A DNA stretch of 60,000 bases from Symbiodinium natans (Eukaryota > Sar > Dinophyceae > Suessiales > Symbiodiniaceae): assembly GCA_905221605.1 (NCBI GenBank), contig CAJNDS010002635.1, positions 1 to 60,000 of the forward strand, written 5' to 3'. The translations under genes were made by a program, and so were the position numbers. This document shows, one piece after another, positions 8,201-15,620 of this stretch. How positions within the stretch are numbered: the stretch's first letter is position 1; the number at the start of each line of letters is the position of its first letter. Below the pieces are notes generated by a model that was given only the letters and a program-made list of their open reading frames with translations, was not told the DNA's origin and searched no databases.

Positions 8201-9814
8201 TTAATCATAAACTATACTCCCATCACTTCGAATTTCCAGAACAGTCTCTGAGATGATATGACAAAATATTTCTTGTATTTTTTCTTCTTCAGCTAATGTT
8301 CTAAATGGTTTTATTTTAATATTAGATAAACCACTCATTTTTGTATTTACACCTGTCATATGTTGCTCACTCATTTTTTCAAAATTAATACCAATGATGA
8401 ATTTATCGCTTCTATACTGTTCATAGGTAATACTACATGCGTCTTGGTCTGGGTTAATATATGAAAGCATACGGTTTAAGAAATACCAATGCTCTGCTAA
8501 ACTTTGACTTTCAAACTCTGGATATTTTTTATTGTGTATTTGAACCTGCCACGAAATGTTTAAATTCTTATTAGCAAAACCAAATCCTCTATCCGCGCCC
8601 GTTGCCCCTGCTCCAAGGTCATTAAGTCTAGCGTTAATCATCGGATTGTAAAAGTAATTCCAACGCTTATAAACATAATTGTCGGGTAAATAGTAGCCAT
8701 TTTCCATTCCTGCGGTGTTTCCTGTTCCTAAAGATGCTCCACGCTGTTGTCTGTATAAAGTGATAAACATACCATTTAATTTACTTGCTGATTTAACAAC
8801 GTTCATATTAATTTCGTTTCCGTCAGTGCTGAAAGTTTGACTTAGTGTATGATACATAGGATAAACAATTTTCAATGAACCGCCTTGTAAAAGATGGGAG
8901 GTAATATTATTATTTACTTGACTGTCTAGCGTTACTACTTCTGCTCTTACAATCAATGAGTTCAGTTCGTATAATGTGCTTGTGTCTCCGGTTGTGAAAT
9001 AATGCCCGTATCTATCGCCTTTACTATCGCTGTAATCACCTGCCGTTACTACTGGTTTAATAATCGGTGCTTCTGGGTCTGATGTTAAAGTTACTTCAAT
9101 TTCTAACGGAGCATAACGAACTGGTAGATAATAATTACTTTCTAGGAAACCGCATTTAAATTTATGCCCTAATCTTACATATTCACCTCCACGAATTCCT
9201 GACATAGAATGACGAGTGTATCTGTTTCCAATATCACCAAAAGCGTTAAAGTCACGATAATTTTTGTTTCCAGTGGGTGCCGCTTCTACAGTGGTGTTTG
9301 TAGATGGGTTAGTTGTAGTAGGGTCATAATCTATTCCTACAAACTGTTCCAAACCATTAGCGTATTTATGACGCCAATCATCATCCCAACGAGGATTAGC
9401 CGCGCTTTCAATATCGTCAGAGTGTCTAGCATCGGCAGATTTAAACGAGTTGTATAATTCACAATGTCTATTGTATTGGTCAATGTCTTGAACTAACTGA
9501 CCTCCCACGGTACATCTATAACGACTGAAGAAACCATGAAGACCAGATAGGGGTCGCAAGAAATGACTTTCTACATCATTATTCTTTAAATTAGCAAATA
9601 AACGGATACTAGACAAATCTAAATAAGTCCCGTCTTCACCTGTAATATAAAACCTAATATTTAAATTTCCGCTTCCGTCACTTTTATAAACGTTGCTACC
9701 ACTCGGGAAATAATTAACGTGACGGCGGTCTGTTACATACTGTGCGGTTTTAGGTAATCCAAAGTCTAACGCTGGGCTCATAACATCGCTTGCTTCTGCT
9801 ACTAAATTATCCAT
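8201..9814 (-). CDS. Major capsid protein, double jelly-roll (PLV type)
   Basis: 537 aa, within the usual PLV range. Family landmarks in order: DRRHVNYFPSGSNVY near residue 30, the YLDLSS..LFANLKNND segment, LRPLSGLHGFFSRYR with GGQLVQDIDQYNRH (about 87-117), and YYLPVRYAPLEIEVTL (about 228-243), the strand pairs that mark this family. Trimers would form the hexagonal capsomers of an icosahedral shell. TCTAA (9831-9835) lies 16 bases before the ATG, with a second TCTAG next to it. It is followed on the same strand by the fibre gene. Intact from start to stop. Confidence 0.93.
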   Translation of the reverse strand: MDNLVAEASDVMSPALDFGLPKTAQYVTDRRHVNYFPSGSNVYKSDGSGNLNIRFYITGEDGTYLDLSSIRLFANLKNNDVESHFLRPLSGLHGFFSRYRCTVGGQLVQDIDQYNRHCELYNSFKSADARHSDDIESAANPRWDDDWRHKYANGLEQFVGIDYDPTTTNPSTNTTVEAAPTGNKNYRDFNAFGDIGNRYTRHSMSGIRGGEYVRLGHKFKCGFLESNYYLPVRYAPLEIEVTLTSDPEAPIIKPVVTAGDYSDSKGDRYGHYFTTGDTSTLYELNSLIVRAEVVTLDSQVNNNITSHLLQGGSLKIVYPMYHTLSQTFSTDGNEINMNVVKSASKLNGMFITLYRQQRGASLGTGNTAGMENGYYLPDNYVYKRWNYFYNPMINARLNDLGAGATGADRGFGFANKNLNISWQVQIHNKKYPEFESQSLAEHWYFLNRMLSYINPDQDACSITYEQYRSDKFIIGINFEKMSEQHMTGVNTKMSGLSNIKIKPFRTLAEEEKIQEIFCHIISETVLEIRSDGSIVYD

Positions 9815-9825
9815 TATTATATAAA

Positions 9826-9835
9826 CTAGATTAGA
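9826..9835 (-). promoter_or_regulatory. Double TCTA motif before major capsid gene
   Basis: On the minus strand TCTAATCTAG occurs 11-16 bases before the capsid ATG, in an AT-rich context. Confidence 0.5.
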
Positions 9836-9837
9836 TT

Positions 9838-10089
9838 TTAATATTTTTTAGATTTCTTTTTATCAGTTTCAACTGGCGGTAATATTTTCCTATTAGAGTC
9901 TGACGACTGTAAAATCTTTTTAGTTTTAATATCATTATTTTTTATAATAATTTCTTGTTTCTCTTCTAGCATGTCCTTAATCATATTATAATCTTTTTTG
10001 TTAATATCCCTTTGTATTATGTTACTTAACTTATTTGCCTTCCCGTTTAGTATTAACTCTTTATATGGCTTATAAGAACTTTTAATCAT
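9838..10089 (-). CDS. Small basic hypothetical protein (83 aa)
   Basis: Lys/Ile/Asn-rich, ending KKKSKKY. No domain recognised. It ends 23 bases before the major capsid start in the same direction and starts 29 bases from the divergent gene at 10119; the spacer holds a near-palindromic TATA-like sequence (AAGTATATAATACTT). Basic charge suggests nucleic-acid contact, but that is only an inference. Confidence 0.6.
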   Translation of the reverse strand: MIKSSYKPYKELILNGKANKLSNIIQRDINKKDYNMIKDMLEEKQEIIIKNNDIKTKKILQSSDSNRKILPPVETDKKKSKKY

Positions 10090-10118
10090 GATTTAAGTAT
10101 ATAATACTTTATACAATA

Positions 10119-10508
10119 ATGGAACCATTATTTGTTGTAGCAACATTAGGAGTGATAATACCAATATATTTTGAATGGGTCTTAGGTCATTTGTTATATT
10201 GTTATGAAAACGCTGGTCATTGTAGAAAAAGAATGCTCTATAGGAAGGTAAAACTAGATATTGAATTTGACACCGAAAACCTTGTTTTTAAAAATGTTAC
10301 AGCAAATCAACTACCAAAGAATACACTAATAAGATATGAAATAGACGGTGTGATATACAAAGAAATTCGCTTAGAGGGTGATAAAAATGATGTGTTTAGG
10401 TTTAGGTCTTATAGAACAACAACGGATGAAGATGTTAGTAACTGGACTTACTATGACACTAATGGTTTTGAATATAAGTTTAACACTTTTTCTTATGAGT
10501 TTATATAA
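10119..10508 (+). CDS. Membrane-anchored hypothetical protein (129 aa)
   Basis: Residues about 5-28 form one hydrophobic segment (VVATLGVIIPIYFEWVLGHLLY), a likely signal anchor. The remaining 100 residues are polar and beta-rich with many aromatic residues, possibly outside or in the particle. It faces the lipase gene tail to tail, with a hairpin (10505-10534) between them. No family recognised. Confidence 0.65.
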   Translation: MEPLFVVATLGVIIPIYFEWVLGHLLYCYENAGHCRKRMLYRKVKLDIEFDTENLVFKNVTANQLPKNTLIRYEIDGVIYKEIRLEGDKNDVFRFRSYRTTTDEDVSNWTYYDTNGFEYKFNTFSYEFI

Positions 10509-10534
10509 TAATAATTAATCATAGTTATTATTAT
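10505..10534. terminator. Hairpin between convergent genes
   Basis: ATAATAATAA (10505-10514) pairs with TTATTATTAT (10525-10534) over a 10-base loop. It covers the stops of both the 10119-10508 gene and the lipase gene. Confidence 0.6.
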
Positions 10535-11499
10535 TTATTCCAGTTTTGTATTTGAATATTTCTTGCCACTTGAGCGCTATCATCTACACCTTGTTCAAAA
10601 CTACCCTGTGTAGTCATATTTTTAAACTTATGCGCCTCCGATGGGTTTATTGTCCCTGTTTCAACTTTGATTGCGTTCCTATCCAAAGCACTGATTACAT
10701 CCCCTTTATTTGAAAATCTTAACGCGTGTGGGTTCTTCTGACGATTACCAAATGAAATAAAAGGGGCGTTATATGTTGTTGTTATATACTTTTGATTATT
10801 CCTATTGTTTATTTCTTGAAGAACGGAACTGCCAAGGGAATGTCCCACCAAACGCGTAACATCTGGGTTTTTCTCCAACTCTGCCATTACATCCTTATAT
10901 TTATCCGAAAATTGAACATTATGTGTAGGTATTAAAAATATATCACTAAAAATATCATTTACTTTAGAGCCAAAACCAGATTTACCGCCTGTGCCTGAAA
11001 TATATAGCGTGTTTCCTTGTTTGAATAATCCTGTATTTCTAGCGTAGGCAGTTTGTAATCCCTTAACGTCGTCAATGCTGTTTTTATTTTCTACATTAAC
11101 GACTTCTCTGTATTTAGGGTCGTATCTTGCGACTGATGTATTAAAATGTTTGTTAAAATCCTCTGCTCTAGTTAATAGTCTCTTCTTTCTTAACTCTTCT
11201 CGCGTTAATTCTTGTTGAGCTTCTTCCTCTCTTTCCCTTCTTTCATGCCTTGCTCTCTCCATATCCTTGCCTGCCTCTGACGCTAGATACTTTCCCGCAC
11301 CCGTGTTTAAATTATTGATTCTCCCCCGTCCTTGTAAAGCATCTTCTAGAATGTTTGTTATGCCACCTCGTCCGTCTTGAAAACCTCTTAACGCTTGTTG
11401 TTCCATCGTCGCCTCTCTCGCTATCCCACCTCCTGCTCTTGCTGTTTGTAACCCTCTTAATATTTCTGCTACTCTGACACCTACATTAACACCTGCCAT
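10531..11499 (-). CDS. Lipase (class 3-like alpha/beta hydrolase)
   Basis: 322 aa. The nucleophile elbow GHSLG has Ser221. Asp267 (SNKGDVIS) and His290 (SEAHKF) are well placed to complete a Ser-Asp-His triad. The region around 163-190 (LYISGTGGKS...IFLIP) matches the oxyanion strand zone of class 3 lipases. The first 110 residues are a Gly/Arg-rich segment followed by a highly charged helix (80-110), unlike secreted lipases, and there is no signal peptide. In a virus this suggests a virion-associated lipase acting on host membranes during entry or exit. It lacks the TCTAA motif and is divergent from the penton gene by 43 AT-rich bases. Confidence 0.82.
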   Translation of the reverse strand: MAGVNVGVRVAEILRGLQTARAGGGIAREATMEQQALRGFQDGRGGITNILEDALQGRGRINNLNTGAGKYLASEAGKDMERARHERREREEEAQQELTREELRKKRLLTRAEDFNKHFNTSVARYDPKYREVVNVENKNSIDDVKGLQTAYARNTGLFKQGNTLYISGTGGKSGFGSKVNDIFSDIFLIPTHNVQFSDKYKDVMAELEKNPDVTRLVGHSLGSSVLQEINNRNNQKYITTTYNAPFISFGNRQKNPHALRFSNKGDVISALDRNAIKVETGTINPSEAHKFKNMTTQGSFEQGVDDSAQVARNIQIQNWNK

Positions 11500-11525
11500 T
11501 AATTATAATATTAATTATAAAATTT

Positions 11526-11530
11526 TCTAA
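11526..11530 (+). promoter_or_regulatory. TCTAA motif before penton-like gene
   Basis: TCTAA 12 bases before the ATG at 11543. Confidence 0.45.
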
Positions 11531-11542
11531 CATTAATTAATA

Positions 11543-12385
11543 ATGCTTTCAAATCGTAAATTGACTTATTCAAAGGTGTTTGTGGATAGTGAGCAACGAT
11601 TACCACAAAGCAACAGCAGTAGCGATTTTATTATAGAGTTAAATGAGGTATTGGAAACTTTCCCAAATACAGTTATGTATGTAATGGATGAAGTAATCCC
11701 ACAATCGTATTATACAACACCTGAAGGTTTTTATCAATATTTCTACATAGTTATTTATAATACAAGTGATTTAAGTGTTGTTCAAAATGTTAGGATTGAT
11801 TTAGCAAATGAGGTTTATTTTGCTTCACAACTTGTCGGCGTTATTACAACACTATTAAACACTGCCACTAATGGAATACAAGCAGATTTGTTCAGTTCTT
11901 CTTATAACAGTGATACGAGAAGGATGACTTTGATATGTAGTAACAATAATTATAGTTTTAAAATACCTACAGATACTGAACTGAAAGAAACTACTGTTTA
12001 TGAAGGTGCTACTATTGCTGACCCGATTAGTATTAATAAGTTGTTAGGAAACTATGAAGTTAAAGCACCTACTAACAACACTTGGGAAAGCGGGCAGATG
12101 TCATTAATCCCCTTCAATTCAGTTTATATCCTTTGTAGTGAGTTAAGTGACTATCATTATTCCGCCCCTAGTTCATATTCTAACGCCATTGTTAAAAAAA
12201 TAAATATGATGTTTAACGTTGGAGGCGTTACGGTGAATTCAAATGCTCCGCTTCTTAACGATTATATTGATGTGTCCAACCGTTCGTTTAAGCGCTTACG
12301 ATTTAGAATTACTGATGCTCGTGGTAAAACTATTGACCTTCATGGCCATCCCATAAGCTTTAGTCTCCTCTTTGTAAATTTATAA
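11543..12385 (+). CDS. Penton-like minor capsid protein
   Basis: 280 aa. The N-terminal FVDSEQRLPQSNSSSDFIIEL and the following PQSYYT segment match the start of PLV and virophage minor capsid (penton) proteins. The C-terminus (KRLRFRITDARGKTIDLHGHPISFSLLF) is the typical closing strand set of that single-jelly-roll family. Pentamers would close the twelve vertices, next to the fibre. It is first in a plus-strand block (11543-15575) of probable structural genes and has TCTAA 12 bases before its ATG. Confidence 0.82.
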   Translation: MLSNRKLTYSKVFVDSEQRLPQSNSSSDFIIELNEVLETFPNTVMYVMDEVIPQSYYTTPEGFYQYFYIVIYNTSDLSVVQNVRIDLANEVYFASQLVGVITTLLNTATNGIQADLFSSSYNSDTRRMTLICSNNNYSFKIPTDTELKETTVYEGATIADPISINKLLGNYEVKAPTNNTWESGQMSLIPFNSVYILCSELSDYHYSAPSSYSNAIVKKINMMFNVGGVTVNSNAPLLNDYIDVSNRSFKRLRFRITDARGKTIDLHGHPISFSLLFVNL

Positions 12386-12477
12386 ATTAAATAAGGTAGC
12401 AATATAATCAGTATCTTTAAGTATCTATTTTATTTCCATTTCATTAAAAATAGAAATAATATAGAATAATATATAAG

Positions 12478-13038
12478 ATGAGTGATGAAGATAATAAAAA
12501 TGAAGAAGTCACCAATATAGTAAATGAAGAAGCACCCGAAACACAACCAGAGACCAAGATTGAAGCAGTCATTGAACCAAAGGTTAAAACAGTTGATGTA
12601 AAGGAAGAAGCACCCAAAGAACCAGAACAAGAGTTTAAAAACAAAACTGACAGGATGAAGAATAAGAAAGTTAATTGTAAAGACTGCGGGGCAAACTTAA
12701 CGCTAAAAACTTTAAGATACTCACATAAATGCTCAAAAATTGAAGACAAACCAATAAAACCAAAACCTAAGGCAAAAGCAAAACCAAAGGCAGTAGCAAT
12801 ACAACAACAACCAACATATGCGAATGAAATTATAACAAATGAAGAACCAGTATATTTTCAACAGGTAAAACAACAAGTAAGAACACTAGAACCGCCACCA
12901 GTTATTAAAACACCACAAGAAATTATTAACGATAATTTTAAACTGATACAACAAGAGTATATGAATAAAAGAAGAGAGAAGGCAAATGCCTTAACGCAGA
13001 GTATGTTTGTAGGAGGATTAAGAAGTAAAAGGCGATAA
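12478..13038 (+). CDS. Acidic/proline-lysine protein with CCHC zinc knuckle (186 aa)
   Basis: The N-terminal 60 residues are Glu-rich. C67, C70, H83 and C85 form a C-x2-C-x12-H-x-C knuckle (NCKDCGA...YSHKC), a pattern common in small giant-virus and PLV proteins. A Pro/Lys stretch (KPKPKAKAKPKA) follows about 93-107, then a Gln/Pro region and a basic C-terminus. A virion core or DNA-binding protein is plausible. A TCTA lies over 50 bases upstream, too far to call a promoter. Confidence 0.7.
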   Translation: MSDEDNKNEEVTNIVNEEAPETQPETKIEAVIEPKVKTVDVKEEAPKEPEQEFKNKTDRMKNKKVNCKDCGANLTLKTLRYSHKCSKIEDKPIKPKPKAKAKPKAVAIQQQPTYANEIITNEEPVYFQQVKQQVRTLEPPPVIKTPQEIINDNFKLIQQEYMNKRREKANALTQSMFVGGLRSKRR

Positions 13039-13063
13039 TAATAAAATCTAAAGTAAATATATA

Positions 13064-13399
13064 ATGTTTTCTAGGAAGTATAATAAAAAGATGAAAAAGA
13101 AACAGCACCCTGATGACGTTAAAGGTTTTAAGATAAGCACATCAACTAAACAATATAGTCCCTTTGAACTTCAAGACACACGCTATTTAGAACACTTAAG
13201 AGACCATATGAAATTAAGAGAAACATATCAAGGTAGTCTTCTTAAAAGACATGAACTGTTAGAGAGTAACAAGCGTAAGAACTACCAACAAGAGTTAGAC
13301 CGTTTAATGAATGAACTACATAGACCGAACTTACCACATTCAAGTATAGAGCATATGAAAAAGCGAATTGAAGAACTTAAAAAATTAACCGTTGTTTAA
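13064..13399 (+). CDS. Small basic hypothetical protein (111 aa)
   Basis: Strongly basic N-terminus (SRKYNKKMKKKQH) and a helical, charged remainder with heptad Leu near the C-terminus (MKKRIEELKKL). TCTAA at 13047-13051 is 12 bases before the ATG. Part of the plus-strand structural block. No family recognised. Confidence 0.65.
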   Translation: MFSRKYNKKMKKKQHPDDVKGFKISTSTKQYSPFELQDTRYLEHLRDHMKLRETYQGSLLKRHELLESNKRKNYQQELDRLMNELHRPNLPHSSIEHMKKRIEELKKLTVV

Positions 13400-13435
13400 A
13401 TAAAAATATTAATCTAAATATATTTATATAAACTA

Positions 13436-14491
13436 ATGACAACTAAAACAGCAAGATTTGAGTTAATAAACCCTTATCAAAAATATGGATTGAAACGAAA
13501 ACCTACATTCAACGAGATTTTAGGTTTAATCAGTGAAGACCAACAACTATTAAGACCATTTCCTGACAGAACGGCAACGCAATTTAGGAACAGCCCGCAA
13601 GGTAGTTTCTTTGATGGTGCCGACCATGTTGAATTATTAAAGGAACAACAAAACCGAAGAATGGATAGACAAATGCGTCAAATGATGCTACAACGACAAT
13701 CACAACAAAACGGACAAACATATCATTTAGAGCAACACCGCAACAATTCAGGAAATGCTACACCCATTGAAACAGTCCAAGGCGACTCGGGAATGGTTAC
13801 GCCTCAATCGATAGGTTCAGATGTAGATTTTAGAACATACCTATTCAGAGACGCCGAGCAAAGAAGAAGACGAGACGAACAACGACAACAAGAGGTGGGA
13901 CAACGCCATAGTCAAGCAGTAAATAGGTTAAACGACACACTTACGCGTAACATGTTAAATCGTGGATTTACAGGGTTATTAGATATGCCAGAACTTGAAG
14001 AAGTCACTCAACCAGTTGAAGGAGAACCGTCAGACGATGAACTTATACCAGCAGAAGATACAGTTAGACCTTATCAGAAGAACATACAGTATTTTAATAA
14101 TGACATTGAAGCAATGAAACAAAATGAAAGACTAAACTATACTGACTTACTTTTCCAACTTTATGTGAGGGGTAGATTAACGGACGAAATTAATAAAAGA
14201 GTTGATGAATTACCAGATGAAATTACTAAAAAGATGTATTTATTAACAATTGTTTCTGACTTAATCGGTGATGGAACCGGTGAGAATAACTGGCAGATTG
14301 GTGTTGAAAGTAACTTGTTAAGTTCTAGAATTAGAGAATGGCGTCAAATACAAAGAGGCGGTGGGAGAGGAATGCTTCGTCAATTCCTAGCGAGCGCTGG
14401 GTCGGCGGCATCATCTGCGCTTTCGGCAGGATTACAGGAAGTAGGAAAGGGTGTAGTAAAGGGAGCAATAGGTGCTATGACAGGAACTTAA
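13436..14491 (+). CDS. Hypothetical virion protein with amphipathic Gly/Ala C-terminus (351 aa)
   Basis: Gln/Arg-rich through residues about 70-160 with low complexity. A more ordered helical part spans about 215-300 (LLFQLYVRGRLTDEINKRVDELPDEITKKMYLL). Residues about 308-351 are Gly/Ala/Ser-rich and hydrophobic (FLASAGSAASSALSAGL). Such a tail could insert in membranes, as pVI-like or other minor capsid proteins of related viruses do, but that is inference. TCTAA at 13413-13417 lies 18 bases before the ATG. It stands between two other unassigned members of the structural block. Confidence 0.7.
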   Translation: MTTKTARFELINPYQKYGLKRKPTFNEILGLISEDQQLLRPFPDRTATQFRNSPQGSFFDGADHVELLKEQQNRRMDRQMRQMMLQRQSQQNGQTYHLEQHRNNSGNATPIETVQGDSGMVTPQSIGSDVDFRTYLFRDAEQRRRRDEQRQQEVGQRHSQAVNRLNDTLTRNMLNRGFTGLLDMPELEEVTQPVEGEPSDDELIPAEDTVRPYQKNIQYFNNDIEAMKQNERLNYTDLLFQLYVRGRLTDEINKRVDELPDEITKKMYLLTIVSDLIGDGTGENNWQIGVESNLLSSRIREWRQIQRGGGRGMLRQFLASAGSAASSALSAGLQEVGKGVVKGAIGAMTGT

Positions 14492-14511
14492 ATTTTCTTA
14501 TCTTATAATAT

Positions 14512-15261
14512 ATGTATAAACGATTAAATTTATATAAAGATAAACTACCAAAAAGGAAAAGGAGAGCATCCGATGATGATGTTTATATTAAAGGTATGTA
14601 TAACCCATTTTTAGACACTACCGGTTATGAGGTTGAAGATATACGAGAAAGTGGCATAACAACAGCAGATAAGGGAGTTTTAGCGGATTATCCAGATTTT
14701 GAAGGTATAGGGTGGATATTTGATAGTGAAATTAAAGATTATGAAAGTTTGTTAAAGGATAGAAGAAACAAAATGACACAAACATTTAGGTATATGTTGA
14801 AACAGAACAGTATCTCATCGCCATCGGAACCGTCAGAACCGTCAGAACCCAGTTCAATGCCTAGCGGGCTACCTAATAATATAAGTCGCAGTAATTCAAG
14901 TCAATCATCCCAACCACAACAAAGAAGTCAAATTATGGATGATTTAAGAAGATTAAGAGAGTTTTTTAGTTTTGGTGGTGGTGCTAATGAAGATGAAGAT
15001 GAAGAAGAGGAAGAAGCGCAAGCAAGTAATAAGAATAATCCAACGCCACCACAATCTAGTAGTTCATCTTCGTCGTCAAGGCGTTCAAGTAATCCAGCAC
15101 TACCAGTTTATCAAACAGTAACACCACCACAAAGTGTAAGAAGTTCGTCACCTCAAAGCGTTCCAAGTTCAAGAAGAAGTAACAACAGCGCGCGACCATC
15201 AACAGTTTTAAGTAGTTCAACAAGCGTAGCATCAACAATAGATTATGGTTTTAATCAGTAA
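14512..15261 (+). CDS. Ser-rich low-complexity hypothetical protein (249 aa)
   Basis: Residues 1-100 look folded (FLDTTGYEVEDIRESG, FEGIGWIFDSEIKDYESLL). SEPSEPSEPS repeats follow near 103-112, an acidic run near 158-168 and a long Ser/Pro-rich tail. A disordered virion or tegument-like protein is possible. It begins 20 bases after the previous stop in the same block. Confidence 0.65.
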   Translation: MYKRLNLYKDKLPKRKRRASDDDVYIKGMYNPFLDTTGYEVEDIRESGITTADKGVLADYPDFEGIGWIFDSEIKDYESLLKDRRNKMTQTFRYMLKQNSISSPSEPSEPSEPSSMPSGLPNNISRSNSSQSSQPQQRSQIMDDLRRLREFFSFGGGANEDEDEEEEEAQASNKNNPTPPQSSSSSSSSRRSSNPALPVYQTVTPPQSVRSSSPQSVPSSRRSNNSARPSTVLSSSTSVASTIDYGFNQ

Positions 15262-15278
15262 TTTTCTCGTTTTAATTA

Positions 15279-15575
15279 ATGACAGAAGTAATAATTAAGA
15301 AATCTACCAATCCCAAAAAGAAATATGATGCTATTATCAATGGTAGTAAAAAAGTTTCCTTCGGTGCTAGTGGATATAGCGACTTTACAAAACATAAGGA
15401 TGAAGAAAGAAAGGAAAGATATATAGCAAGGCATAAAGTTAATCAAGACTGGAAAGATTATACAACTAGTGGCATGTGGGCAAAAAGTATTCTTTGGAAC
15501 AAGCCAACAATAGAAGCATCAGTAAAGGATACAAATAAAAAGTTTCCAAATTTGAATATCAAGTTGAAAAAGTAA
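15279..15575 (+). CDS. Conserved small viral protein, DUF5754-like (98 aa)
   Basis: The sequence KVSFGASGYSDFTKHKDEER, then RYIARHKVNQDW and SGMWAKSILWNKPT, matches my memory of a small family found in algal giant viruses (DUF5754). The Phe-Gly-Ala / Asp-Phe-Thr-x-His-Lys-Asp core is intact. Function unknown. Last gene of the plus-strand block, convergent with the polymerase gene. Confidence 0.72.
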   Translation: MTEVIIKKSTNPKKKYDAIINGSKKVSFGASGYSDFTKHKDEERKERYIARHKVNQDWKDYTTSGMWAKSILWNKPTIEASVKDTNKKFPNLNIKLKK

Positions 15576-15590
15576 AATAAAAAAGTAAAA

Positions 15591-15620
15591 TAAAAATCAT
15601 TTCCGTTCTAATGATTTTTA
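15591..15620. terminator. Hairpin between convergent genes
   Basis: TAAAAATCATT (15591-15601) pairs with AATGATTTTTA (15610-15620) over an 8-base loop. It lies just past the 15575 stop and overlaps the polymerase-helicase stop (15618-15620). Confidence 0.65.
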
